Shown: one piece after another, positions 17,287 through 25,684 of the stretch
Numbering within the stretch: the stretch's first letter is position 1
How the letters are laid out: each line of letters starts with the position of its first letter
DNA from: Arthrobacter alpinus
GTDB lineage: Bacteria; Actinomycetota; Actinomycetes; Actinomycetales; Micrococcaceae
Length of the DNA stretch: 64,000 nt
Reading direction: 5' to 3'
Assembly: GCF_900105965.1 (NCBI RefSeq)
Contig: NZ_FNTV01000001.1
Span: 2,108,001-2,172,000 of the forward strand
Made by a program: the position numbers and the translations under genes
Notes under the pieces: generated by a model
Seen by the model: only the letters and a program-made list of their open reading frames with translations
Databases searched by the model: none
What the model was told of the DNA's origin: nothing

Positions 17287-18264
17287 TCAGTATTGGTGTT
17301 GGAAGTTTTCAACCCTGAAGTCGTAGGCCTTGTAGAACACCTTTTTATAGACAGGGTCGCCAGCTTTTCCTTGGTTCATCGGAATGACGCGCAATAAGTA
17401 CTCACCATTGAACGAGCCTCCATTGGTGGGGCTGCCCCACTGGTCCAGTTGATACGGCGGGAAAGTCAGCGTGGCACTGGACGTTGAAGTGGTGAACTCC
17501 GCCCCAAAACTGGATGGCGTGTCAACGGAGACCATGGACACCACGTATTGAGTGCCGGCGGCCAGGGCCGTCCAGCTGACGTTGAGCACGTTGTTGGTCG
17601 CCGCGGTACTTGCCGGGACAGCATTGACTGAAAATGGACCCAGCGGAGACCTGTCGTTCGGACTTGCATAGAGGCATTGCTGCGTCATTTTTTTGTGCTG
17701 AATAGTCCGGTAGACCGGATCGCCGGCTACAACGGTGTTCTTCATCGGTTGAATCCGCAAGATGTATAGGCCATATGCGGCGTCGGTGTTGTCAAGGTTG
17801 AAATTGGCTCTGTTGACGGTGACAGTTTGTGACTGCGGGGAGCCATAATTTTTGTCACTGACACCTATGGAAACAACATAGCTAATGCCGCCGGAAGCGT
17901 CCGAAGCCCAGTTCACGGTGTACTTGCCGGAATTTCCATTGGCGTCACAGGTAACCGTTTCAGGATTCATGAGAGCCGGCCGCGCTGCAATCACGGGATT
18001 CGCCACGATGTTCCCGGGCCCGGCAGGCGGCACAGTGGGTGTGGGTGTCGGCGTCGGGCTGGTTGTTGGCGCAGCCCCAGCCGTGATCGCGATGGCAACA
18101 GTGCCGCTTTGGTTCCATTTGGCAATCGCAGCTCCGCCAGCGCCCAGCAGAACAATGAGGAGAAAGACCACCGCAGCCGTAGTGAATCCAGGCAAGTTAC
18201 GCAGCCCGCGGTCAGAACGCCGCGAACTCTTCCGCTCTGGTTGCTGTGGCCCTGCTGAGCTCAT
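17287..18264 (-). CDS. Exported fibronectin-type protein with SipW-like signal, last gene of operon 3
   Basis: A 325-residue protein. ATG 18264 overlaps the upstream stop (ATGA), so it is translationally coupled; longer starts are unlikely. The hydrophobic segment (AAVVFLLIVLLGAGGAAIAK) is followed by WNQSGTVAIAI, an A-K-W-N variant of the SipW cleavage region, then a Pro/Thr linker (TTSPTPTPTPTVPP) and two fibronectin-like beta domains (YVVSIGVSDK; YVVSMVSVDTP), both ending in R(I/V).PM.....AGDPVY. The layout parallels the fused C-terminal domain of 1905-2963, also the last gene of its operon, suggesting that operon 3 has the domain as a separate protein while operon 1 has it fused to the protease. 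Confidence 0.78.
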   Translation of the reverse strand: MSSAGPQQPERKSSRRSDRGLRNLPGFTTAAVVFLLIVLLGAGGAAIAKWNQSGTVAIAITAGAAPTTSPTPTPTPTVPPAGPGNIVANPVIAARPALMNPETVTCDANGNSGKYTVNWASDASGGISYVVSIGVSDKNYGSPQSQTVTVNRANFNLDNTDAAYGLYILRIQPMKNTVVAGDPVYRTIQHKKMTQQCLYASPNDRSPLGPFSVNAVPASTAATNNVLNVSWTALAAGTQYVVSMVSVDTPSSFGAEFTTSTSSATLTFPPYQLDQWGSPTNGGSFNGEYLLRVIPMNQGKAGDPVYKKVFYKAYDFRVENFQHQY

Positions 18265-19136
18265 CTGATCTTGCTCCGTTTTCGAGATATGGCGAATATG
18301 TACAAGCAACCACTGACGAGCACAATCCACGTCCAGGGGTTGTAAGTACTGGGTTCCACATTACTTTGCAGCTCGCGGAACACGTGAGGGGGTTCCGGCA
18401 ACGCTTCACTCTCCGCGTGGCCGGAGGCAACGGGTGAACCGTCGGCCCACTCCGCGCCGCCGGAGCCCGCGGAGCCAGTGCCCGCACCTCTGGCGCCCGC
18501 GCCGGCCGCTCCCCCACCAATGGCCACGGAGGCCAGGACGCCGTCGGCCGGTGCAGTGTTCAGGGTCCCGGAGCAGGGGTCAATAAGCTGTCCGGGACCC
18601 TGTTCCTGCAACACAAAGGTCAAGGTGAAGTCGGCCGCTTGCTTCCGGGTGGAGTTGGGAGAATCCAACGCCAAGCCCAGATCAATGGTCAGAGGGAGCA
18701 CGGCTCCAGCGGCCAGCGGCCAACCATCGACGAGCGGAGCGCAGCCGCCGGCGGCGGGTAACGCAACGGCTGTAGCGCTGCGGCCTTGAGCTTGGGCTTG
18801 CAGGTGCAGTTGTCCTGGCAGGACAGATGTTCTTGCTGTGCCGGTGTTGCGCACAGCGAGCGAGAGATGTGCTGATTGTTTGCTGGCGTTGCGGACCCAA
18901 ATGAGCCCTTGCCGTGATTCTCCTGGAACATAACCTTTTGTGCTCCTAAACATTGTTGGTATCGCGTCAGTGGCGAAGTTGACACCGTCGCTACTTAGTT
19001 CAAGCAGGTGGTTCTTGTTCTCGGCTCCTGTGGCAGGTCCTGCCAGCAGCACCCCCGTGGCAATGCTTGCCACCAAGGCCATAACGGCTATGCGTGCCGA
19101 GCCCGCACGGCCATGCTTCGAAACCTTGTGAGTCAT
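18261..19136 (-). CDS. Surface membrane protein, paralogue of the protein at 3552-4241
   Basis: A 291-residue protein. Signal peptide: ARIAVMALVASIATGVLLAG, cleavage near ATGAEN. The following domain (LLELSSDGVNFATDAIPTMF, YVPGESRQGLIWVRN, SAHLSLAVRNTG) is homologous to operon 1's gene 3552-4241. Then comes a low-complexity Gly/Ala stretch (GGGAAGAGARGAGTGSAGSG) and a C-terminal membrane helix (PWTWIVLVSGCLYIFAI) with a basic tail RKRSK. Unlike the paralogue it has no LPXTG-like motif before the helix, so it is probably kept in the membrane rather than linked to the wall. Its start overlaps the sipW stop by four bases. Confidence 0.72.
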   Translation of the reverse strand: MTHKVSKHGRAGSARIAVMALVASIATGVLLAGPATGAENKNHLLELSSDGVNFATDAIPTMFRSTKGYVPGESRQGLIWVRNASKQSAHLSLAVRNTGTARTSVLPGQLHLQAQAQGRSATAVALPAAGGCAPLVDGWPLAAGAVLPLTIDLGLALDSPNSTRKQAADFTLTFVLQEQGPGQLIDPCSGTLNTAPADGVLASVAIGGGAAGAGARGAGTGSAGSGGAEWADGSPVASGHAESEALPEPPHVFRELQSNVEPSTYNPWTWIVLVSGCLYIFAISRKRSKIR

Positions 19137-19744
19137 TTGCTGGGGCGATCAGTCTTCTTGCTGCGGTTCTTCTCAATGGCACCCTTGGCCATGCTCAAAG
19201 CACCCAGGGCTATGAATCCCACGGCGACGACGGGAAGAATCTTGCCTCGTTGCTCACCCACCGCGTGGGCGGCGAAGCCTACATAGGGCACGGCGTAGAA
19301 CAGCTTGCCTTTGATCTGTACCTCGTGGACAGCTTCCGCGTCTTCGAGGGAGTTGTTGTCACCCTTGGTGATGAATACCTGTTCTCCCGTTTGGGTGGCT
19401 TCCACAGCCGTGATGCGGTGTGAAATAACGGCGGGCTTGCCGGACTCGATTTGGTAGGTGATGACATCGCCTACTCGGAGCGAATCGACGGCAGTCGGCT
19501 TGACCACCATCAAGGTGCCCGGCGCATATTTGGGCGCCATGGAGCTGGTCAGCACGGTGTAGGTGTGTGAGCCGGTTGCCATGGGAATCACGATCACGAT
19601 CAAGGCGCTGATGGCAGCCAGCAGGAGGGCCACGTAGGCGCTCCAGGTGCCAAGAGAGTGGAGGAATCCACGGGGGCGAATGGTGGATGCCGTGTCAGAG
19701 TCCGGCGATGAAACATCGCGGGAGACCGGGCTGAATATTGACAT
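19133..19744 (-). CDS. SipW-like signal peptidase I
   Basis: A 203-residue membrane protein from ATG 19744, which has GGAGGG seven bases upstream; the open frame extends further but over the preceding gene. The membrane segment (YVALLLAAISALIVIVIPMA) precedes the nucleophile in TVLTSSMAPKY, His in VISHRITAV and Asp in TKGDNNSLED; a second membrane segment lies near 170-190. Note SMAP rather than the usual SMEP. Closest to 4238-4801 in sequence and in operon position. It is expected to process 19756-20349, 20425-20964 and 17287-18264. Confidence 0.9.
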   Translation of the reverse strand: MSIFSPVSRDVSSPDSDTASTIRPRGFLHSLGTWSAYVALLLAAISALIVIVIPMATGSHTYTVLTSSMAPKYAPGTLMVVKPTAVDSLRVGDVITYQIESGKPAVISHRITAVEATQTGEQVFITKGDNNSLEDAEAVHEVQIKGKLFYAVPYVGFAAHAVGEQRGKILPVVAVGFIALGALSMAKGAIEKNRSKKTDRPSK

Positions 19745-19755
19745 GGTGGACCCTC

Positions 19756-20349
19756 CTAGACTTGGTTGACGGTGATCGGAATGGCAACTGCGGCGCTCTG
19801 TCCGCTGAGGTTCGCTGGCATGGTGGCGGCCAGTGTGACCTGAAAACAAAACACGCCTTTGGCACTCTTGGCGAGTTCCATCGTTGCCGGCGCGGATGAT
19901 GTTGCAGTGGCATAAAGTGCCGGGGTGCTGCACTGCTGCAGCGACGTTGCCGCAACCACCTTGATGCTCAGGTGTGGCGCCAACGCGGATCCGGCACTGT
20001 TGCTAATGACGGGGGTGCCGGTAATGGCCTGGACGGTAAAGTCTCCGCCGGCGTTGGTGTCATTGCCCAACTGGACACCGGCGTAAGTGCTTTGTCCCGG
20101 GATGACTACCCCAACGGGTGTGGTGCTCAGTGCTAGCGTTGCCGCCGTCCCGTTGGCCAGGGTCATGTTGGTTGAAGTGGTGGTGATGGTGTCGGTCAGG
20201 CTCACCTGAAAATCGGCTGCCGTGACAGTTCCTGCGTTGGCATTGGCTGCCGTGTTCCAGAGTGCGTAGCTTCCTTGGACGGTGAGCAGTGCCAGCACTA
20301 CGGCAATCAGCACAAGGCCGGTTGCTTTCAGTGTGCGCGTGCTCTTCAT
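19756..20349 (-). CDS. TasA-like protein with SipW-cognate signal peptide (operon 3, second gene)
   Basis: A 197-residue protein starting at ATG 20349 with GGAAG seven bases upstream. The signal region KATGLVLIAVVLALLTVQGS is followed by YALWNTAANANAGTVTAADF, a standard SipW-cognate sequence. The mature part is beta-rich (VQAITGTPVISNSAGSA, VFCFQVTLAATMPANLSG) with two cysteines; VLCVRISLPQNAD in the operon 1 counterpart 4798-5382 aligns with VFCFQVTLAATMP. Likely a secondary fibre subunit. Eleven bases separate it from the signal peptidase gene. Confidence 0.78.
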   Translation of the reverse strand: MKSTRTLKATGLVLIAVVLALLTVQGSYALWNTAANANAGTVTAADFQVSLTDTITTTSTNMTLANGTAATLALSTTPVGVVIPGQSTYAGVQLGNDTNAGGDFTVQAITGTPVISNSAGSALAPHLSIKVVAATSLQQCSTPALYATATSSAPATMELAKSAKGVFCFQVTLAATMPANLSGQSAAVAIPITVNQV

Positions 20350-20424
20350 GATGGCTTCCGTCGGTGAGGGGTGGTGGTGTGCCGGGCGGGCCCTGCACAC
20401 CACCGGGGTCTACGAACTTAGGGG

Positions 20425-20964
20425 TTACGGAACCAGCGTGGCGTCCGGAACCTGCTGCTCCAGCTTGTAGCCAATGTCTGCGAAGTTGTACTCACCGTTG
20501 ACCGAGCTGCGAGCAGCGGTGCCCACAGCGAAGGTGAACTTGGTTGTCGCAGTGAATGCGCCATCGTGGTCCTTGTTCAGGGGCGTGTTGGCGGAAACCG
20601 CAACGCCGGCAGCGTCAGTCAAGGTGGTGACGGCCGTGAAATCAGCGGGGACAAAGCCGTTGTTGGCCGAGGTGCCCTTGAGGGACAGCTTGGCCACCAT
20701 CAGGTCACCTTCCAAGGTCACTGTCAACGGCTGGGTGTAGGTCAGGACGTCGCCCGGAACAACTTTGTAGCTGCTGATCGTGACGGTCTGGTTCTTGGCG
20801 TTCTTCCAAACTCCGGTACCGGCAACCATGTTCAGATCACCGGCGACTACCTTGCCCTGTGTACCTTCAGCGGTCTGGTTCCAGGTAGCCAGTGTTCCGC
20901 CGCCACCTGCCAGCAGGATGATGCCAACACCGGTTGCAATTGCGCCTTTAGCCATCTTGTTCAT
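20425..20964 (-). CDS. Alternate-type signal peptide protein, TasA-like, first gene of operon 3
   Basis: A 179-residue protein. ATG 20964 is preceded by AAGGGG. The signal region is GAIATGVGIILLAGGGGTLA followed by TWNQTAEGTQGKVVAGDLNM, paralogous to 5410-5967 (GHLTMVNGTGAW versus GDLNMVAGTGVW). The domain continues with YTQPLTVTLEGDLMVAKLSL and an AARSSVNGEYNF segment. It is the promoter-proximal gene and thus probably the most abundant product of the operon. Its assembly into a fibre is inferred from the family. Confidence 0.8.
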   Translation of the reverse strand: MNKMAKGAIATGVGIILLAGGGGTLATWNQTAEGTQGKVVAGDLNMVAGTGVWKNAKNQTVTISSYKVVPGDVLTYTQPLTVTLEGDLMVAKLSLKGTSANNGFVPADFTAVTTLTDAAGVAVSANTPLNKDHDGAFTATTKFTFAVGTAARSSVNGEYNFADIGYKLEQQVPDATLVP

Positions 20965-20987
20965 TTTGAGACCCCTTGTTCGTGTTC

Positions 20988-21016
20988 TTCTCAGCAGGTG
21001 TTCCTGCCGATGAGAA
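20988..21016 (-). promoter_or_regulatory. Hairpin in the 5' leader of operon 3
   Basis: On the minus strand TTCTCA-TCG-GCAGG, a 4-base AACA loop, CCTGC-TGAGAA form a stem with one 3-base bulge, 24 bases before the start codon at 20964. It could be an mRNA stabiliser or protein-binding element. Two copies of ACTCAAGAA at 21034-21042 and 21106-21114 lie further upstream. Role unknown. Confidence 0.35.
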
Positions 21017-21270
21017 CAACAATGCCGAGTCCAACTCAAGAAACAGCCCCGAAAACCCGGAAGATTCAGTCAAGTTAGGCGCAAGAATTCCCGGCTATCC
21101 CAAAGACTCAAGAACACCTCAAGGAGGCCGCAAGCTTTCAAGGCTGAAGGCACGACGCCGGGCTGGCGCCAGGTCTGCGCCGGCCCACCTCAAGCCCCGC
21201 GCCGGGGCGTCGCAGCCGTTTCCACCCGTCATACAGGCATCTCACTGCGAACCTTATGGGAAACGTCAGT

Positions 21271-21276
21271 TAAGAT
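21271..21276 (+). promoter_or_regulatory. Probable -10 element of galU, suggesting a leaderless mRNA
   Basis: TAAGAT lies six bases before the galU ATG at 21283, and no Shine-Dalgarno is present. A transcription start at or next to the ATG would give a leaderless transcript, which is common in actinobacteria. Confidence 0.4.
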
Positions 21277-21282
21277 TTGGGC

Positions 21283-22212
21283 ATGAACCCTTCATCACGT
21301 GTACGCAAAGCCGTCATCCCTGCAGCAGGTCTCGGGACGCGATTCCTTCCCGCCACCAAGGCAATGCCCAAGGAAATGCTGCCGGTGGTGGACAAGCCCG
21401 CCATCCAGTACGTGGTTCAGGAAGCCGTCAGCGCCGGTCTCATCGATGTCTTGATGATTACCGGACGTAACAAGCGTGCCTTGGAGGATCACTTTGACCG
21501 TGTTCCCGTAATCGAGCAGCTGCTCGAGGCCAAGGGTGATACTGAGCGCCTCGCCGCAGTGCAGCACGCCACCGATCTGGGCGAAATTCACTATGTCCGC
21601 CAGGGCGATCCCAAGGGCCTGGGCCACGCAGTGTTGCGTGCCAAGACCCACGTGGGCGATGAGCCCTTTGCCGTGCTCCTTGGTGATGACCTGATCGACG
21701 AGCGCGATGAGCTGCTGACCACCATGATCGAGGTGCAGCAGCGCACCGGCGGGTCCGTGGTGGCCTTGATCGAGGTTCCGCAAGAGAAGATCTCCTCCTA
21801 CGGTTGCGCCGACATGACCGTCATTGACGGTGAGGACTACGTCCGCGTCAATCACCTCGTGGAGAAGCCCTCCATTGAAGAGGCTCCGTCCAATCTCGCC
21901 GTGATTGGCCGCTACGTGCTGCACCCGGCCGTGTTTGAGGTTCTTGAAAACACCCCTCCGGGACGTGGCAACGAGATCCAGCTGACCGATGCCCTGCAGA
22001 CCCTGGCCACCATGGAAGGCGAAGGCGGCGGCGTGTACGGTGTCGTGTTCCATGGCCGCCGCTACGACACCGGTGACAAGCTCAGCTACCTCAAGGCAGT
22101 CGTCACCCTCGCCTGCGAAAACGAAGAACTCGGCGAAGACCTGCGCGAATGGCTGGGAGAATTCACAGCCGATCTAAAGGTCGATTCCACAAGCATGGCC
22201 GCAAGCCGCTAG
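21283..22212 (+). CDS. galU: UTP-glucose-1-phosphate uridylyltransferase
   Basis: A 309-residue enzyme of normal GalU length. It makes UDP-glucose from UTP and glucose-1-phosphate. The N-terminal nucleotide-binding signature AVIPAAGLGTRFLPATKAMP, the LLGDDLID segment, the substrate-binding HLVEKPSIEEAP and the GNEIQLTDALQTL motif are all intact. In this window UDP-glucose can feed UDP-glucose dehydrogenase (49057-50370) and the exopolysaccharide glycosyltransferases. The ATG at 21283 is chosen over a TTG at 21277. Confidence 0.95.
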   Translation: MNPSSRVRKAVIPAAGLGTRFLPATKAMPKEMLPVVDKPAIQYVVQEAVSAGLIDVLMITGRNKRALEDHFDRVPVIEQLLEAKGDTERLAAVQHATDLGEIHYVRQGDPKGLGHAVLRAKTHVGDEPFAVLLGDDLIDERDELLTTMIEVQQRTGGSVVALIEVPQEKISSYGCADMTVIDGEDYVRVNHLVEKPSIEEAPSNLAVIGRYVLHPAVFEVLENTPPGRGNEIQLTDALQTLATMEGEGGGVYGVVFHGRRYDTGDKLSYLKAVVTLACENEELGEDLREWLGEFTADLKVDSTSMAASR

Positions 22213-22282
22213 ACTTCTTATCAGGTGCGCCGGGAAGTCTGGTCGGCAATAATATTGTCGAACCCAATTGTTCCCAGGAGCA

Positions 22283-23608
22283 ATGCTCACAGTTAGCAGG
22301 CACCGATCCATGCCACTCCCCTCACCCCGCCGAATCTTTAGCCGCGGCAGCTACGGCGAATCACAGCGCATCAGCCAGATTCTGCGCTCCGAAACCGTCG
22401 GCGGCGCCCTCCTTCTGGTGGCAACAGTTGTGGCCTTGGTCTGGGCCAACTCCCCCTTGGCCGATGGTTACTTCGCCTTGCGAGATTTCCGGATTGGTCC
22501 GGAAGCCTGGCATCTGAACCTCAGCCTGGGCGGCTGGGCCTCGGACGGGCTGCTGGCCATCTTCTTCTTTGTCGCGGGACTGGAACTCAAACGTGAGTTC
22601 GTCGCTGGCGATCTGCGCAATCCTGCACGCGCTGTGGTTCCCGTCGCCGCAGCCGTGGGCGGGGTGATTGTCCCGGCAGCGTTCTTTGCCCTCATTAACT
22701 TCTCGGCGGGCCCGGAGGTCTTGCGCGGCTGGGCCATCCCCACGGCCACGGACATTGCGTTTGCCTTGGCCGTACTCGCCGTCATCAGCACCCACCTGCC
22801 CAGTGCTCTGCGGACATTCCTGCTGACTCTGGCCGTGGTGGATGACTTGATTGCGATCGCCATCATTGCCGTCTTCTATCCGGGAGACCTTCATCTCGGG
22901 TTCCTCGCCTTCGCCGCCTTGCCGCTCCTGGCATTCACCTGGTTGGTGCAGAAGCGAATTAAGTCCTGGTACCTGCTGCTTCCGCTGGCTTTTGCAACGT
23001 GGGCCATGGTGCACGCATCAGGCATTCACGCCACCGTGGCTGGCGTCTTGCTGGGCTTCGCCGTACCTGTGCTCCGCTCGGCCAAACGCGGCGGGCCGGA
23101 CGCCGGTCCGGGCTTGGCCGAACACCTGGAACACGTAGTCCGGCCAATCTCTGCCGGTGTGGCCGTACCCTTGTTCGCATTCTTCTCCGCCGGTGTGGCC
23201 TTGGGTGGCGTGGCTGGTCTGAAGTCGGCGTTCGCGGACTCCGTTGCCATAGGCATAGTTGTTGCACTGGTGGCCGGCAAGTTCATAGGTGTCTTTGGCG
23301 CCACCTGGCTGGTCACGAAAACCACCAAAGCAAAGCTCGACGACGGCCTGGCCTGGATCGATGTGGTGGGCCTTGCGCTGTTGGCCGGCGTGGGCTTCAC
23401 CGTTTCCCTGCTGATCAGCGAGTTGAGCTTCGGCGATGACAGCCCGCACTACAGTCACGCCAAGGTGGCCATCTTGACGGGCTCCGTCATTGCAGCCCTT
23501 TTGGCCGCGGTTGTGTTGCGCGCAAGAAACCGCCATTACCGCACCATCGCCGAGCTGGAAGCCCGCGATGACGACGGCGATGGCATCCCGGACGTGTATC
23601 AGCGCTAG
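22283..23608 (+). CDS. nhaA: Na+/H+ antiporter NhaA
   Basis: A 441-residue membrane protein with about 12 hydrophobic segments. It exchanges sodium for protons to keep cytoplasmic pH. NhaA signatures: [38 protein letters not shown], and the paired acidic residues in [12 protein letters not shown]. The start is uncertain: ATG 22283 has AGGAG only two bases away, while ATG 22310 has weak GCAGG at better spacing. The C-terminal tail ends in [13 protein letters not shown], a calcium-loop-like motif unusual for an antiporter. It has no link to its neighbours by function. Confidence 0.93.
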   Translation: MLTVSRHRSMPLPSPRRIFSRGSYGESQRISQILRSETVGGALLLVATVVALVWANSPLADGYFALRDFRIGPEAWHLNLSLGGWASDGLLAIFFFVAGLELKREFVAGDLRNPARAVVPVAAAVGGVIVPAAFFALINFSAGPEVLRGWAIPTATDIAFALAVLAVISTHLPSALRTFLLTLAVVDDLIAIAIIAVFYPGDLHLGFLAFAALPLLAFTWLVQKRIKSWYLLLPLAFATWAMVHASGIHATVAGVLLGFAVPVLRSAKRGGPDAGPGLAEHLEHVVRPISAGVAVPLFAFFSAGVALGGVAGLKSAFADSVAIGIVVALVAGKFIGVFGATWLVTKTTKAKLDDGLAWIDVVGLALLAGVGFTVSLLISELSFGDDSPHYSHAKVAILTGSVIAALLAAVVLRARNRHYRTIAELEARDDDGDGIPDVYQR

Positions 23609-23726
23609 TGCGCGCGAAACACTGATCCGGAAATTCCCGCCAATGTGGCATTATCAATACCGATGGGGAGCCGCTACGGGTCGCTGCACCCTTGCCTAGC
23701 TGGCCACTTGAAGGATGGAACCTATC

Positions 23727-25442
23727 ATGACGCACACCGAAGTCACGAAGCCGTCCGGCCGTCACTTTTTCAGGCTGCAGGGCGAGCGGAAACGGGTTTT
23801 CCTAACGCAGCTTCCGCTGTCTCTGATCATGGTGGTTGCAGTCCTGATTGCGGTCGCCATCTACCCCCAGTCCTTTAAGCAACCACTGTTTCTGGCCGCC
23901 TTGGTTATGCATGTTTTGTTGCTCGCCGCCTCTCTTGCCATTCCGTGGGAAAGGTTCTCACCTAGTGCGGTCCTCATCATCCCGTACTTGGACTTCGTGG
24001 CGATTGGTCTGTTCCGCGGAGGAAACCAACAGTTCCTGACAGCCGTGGGACTACTGATCTTCTTCCCCGTTTTTTGGCTTGCCTCGTCTGGCCTGGCCAA
24101 GCGAACAGCCGTTACGGTCAGTGTGGTGGCGGCCTTGCTCATCGTGTGGCTTCCTGTCATGACCGCCCCGGATGGTTTCACGCTGGAAGAATTGGCCAGA
24201 CCGCTGCTCTTTCCCATAGTTGTCTTGGCGTACGCGACCACGGTGGTTGCAGTTACCAACACCATGAATGTTCAACGCAAGGCTCTTGAAGCCAAGGACG
24301 TTCAACTGCGGGCAGCTCTGGAGGCAAGCCAACAGCGCGAGAGGCTCTTGGAGACGGTAGTGGATACCGTTGCAGTGGGCCTGGTGGTGGTAGACGGAGG
24401 CGGCAATGACATGCTGATGAACGCTACGCAAAGGAAACTGCACGCCTACGCCCTCCCTGAAAACATTGACCATCCTAAGGAAAAGGATCTTCTGGTTTTT
24501 GCCACGGATGCGATCACGCCGGTGCCGGCTGATGAACGTCCGGTTCTTCGCGCCATTCGAGGCGAGGAATTCACCAATTACCAAGTGTGGCTCGGATCAG
24601 GTGAGAAGGCCCGGGCAGTGTCCACGGCAGCCCGGCCCATGCTGGATGAGCAGGGAACGTTCCATGGAGCGGTCATTGCTTTCCACGATGTCACTGACAT
24701 GATGGCTGCGCTGGCTGCCAAGAATGACTTTGTCGCCAACGTTTCCCATGAATTCCGAACCCCGCTGACATCCATCCAGGGCTATCTGGAGATGGCTCTG
24801 GAGGATTCCGACGAGCTGCCCCCGGATGTCCTGACTTACCTCACCATCGCCTCCCGCAACGTGGATAGGTTGAGCTCGCTCGTTTCAGATTTGCTGACCA
24901 CCGATTCCATGTCACTTGAATTGACCCGGACAAACGTTGCCCGGCTGGTCGCCGAAAGCTTGGCCTCTGCGGCCCCTTCGGCGGAACACAACAAAGTCAC
25001 GCTGAACTCTCAAGTTCAAGAACCGCTCGAGGCCCTCATCGATACGCGACGGATTGGGCAGGTGCTGGACAACCTCATCTCCAATGCCGTCAAGTACTCC
25101 CCCGACGGCGGTACCGTGACGGTGCGTACCTGGGCTGAAGGCGCCGATCTGTGGTGCGAAGTCCAGGACACGGGAATCGGCATGAACAGCAGCGAGCAGG
25201 CCCAGGCCTTCACGAAATTCTTCCGGGCAAGAACTGCCGTCCAGAGGTCCATCCCAGGAATCGGGTTGGGCCTGATGATCACCAAAACCATTATTGCCAA
25301 GCACGGCGGCACCATCAGCCTGGAAAGTGAACGGAACGTTGGCACCACCATCCGTTTCGTCCTGCCTGGGTGCCTGGGCACTGGTGGCCGGACCGTCGGG
25401 CTTGGTCGTATCAGCCAACCCGAACTCGAAGACGCACCATAA
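23727..25442 (+). CDS. Membrane sensor histidine kinase (6 TM, PAS-like, HisKA, HATPase), copy 2
   Basis: A 571-residue paralogue of the kinase at 6257-7942. N-terminal membrane segments (LIMVVAVLIAVAIYPQSF; LASSGLAKRTAVTV), a PAS-like domain (VAVGLVVVDGGGNDMLMNAT), HisKA with His341 in NVSHEFRTPLTSIQGY, and HATPase_c with DNLISNAVKYSPDGG, DTGIGM and GIGLGL. The start may instead be ATG 23715. Like copy 1, it senses an unknown membrane or cytoplasmic signal. It is followed by a hairpin and the pseudo-HPt gene, a plausible phosphorelay arrangement. Confidence 0.92.
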   Translation: MTHTEVTKPSGRHFFRLQGERKRVFLTQLPLSLIMVVAVLIAVAIYPQSFKQPLFLAALVMHVLLLAASLAIPWERFSPSAVLIIPYLDFVAIGLFRGGNQQFLTAVGLLIFFPVFWLASSGLAKRTAVTVSVVAALLIVWLPVMTAPDGFTLEELARPLLFPIVVLAYATTVVAVTNTMNVQRKALEAKDVQLRAALEASQQRERLLETVVDTVAVGLVVVDGGGNDMLMNATQRKLHAYALPENIDHPKEKDLLVFATDAITPVPADERPVLRAIRGEEFTNYQVWLGSGEKARAVSTAARPMLDEQGTFHGAVIAFHDVTDMMAALAAKNDFVANVSHEFRTPLTSIQGYLEMALEDSDELPPDVLTYLTIASRNVDRLSSLVSDLLTTDSMSLELTRTNVARLVAESLASAAPSAEHNKVTLNSQVQEPLEALIDTRRIGQVLDNLISNAVKYSPDGGTVTVRTWAEGADLWCEVQDTGIGMNSSEQAQAFTKFFRARTAVQRSIPGIGLGLMITKTIIAKHGGTISLESERNVGTTIRFVLPGCLGTGGRTVGLGRISQPELEDAP

Positions 25443-25520
25443 CAAGACACTCCATCGGGACTTTCAATCCTCAAGATAGGCTCAAGTTCTTACTCCAAAA
25501 CACCCTTCGACTGTCCGAAA

Positions 25521-25545
25521 GGTTAGGGGCAAAAGGCCCCTAACC
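25521..25545 (+). terminator. Hairpin downstream of histidine kinase 2
   Basis: GGTTAGGGGC and GCCCCTAACC form a perfect 10-bp stem with an AAAAG loop, about 80 bases after the kinase stop. No long T-run follows, so termination efficiency is uncertain. Confidence 0.6.
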
Positions 25546-25684
25546 GGCCGGTTACTTAATCTTCGCGCAAGTTGCTCCCTGATGGTCCAAAAACTCGCCA
25601 AATCACGCCCTCGTGGCGATACTCTTGAACTCTTAGCAGGGCTTAGTGAGGCAAGGACTCACAGACAGGAGGCGCAGGAAGACC

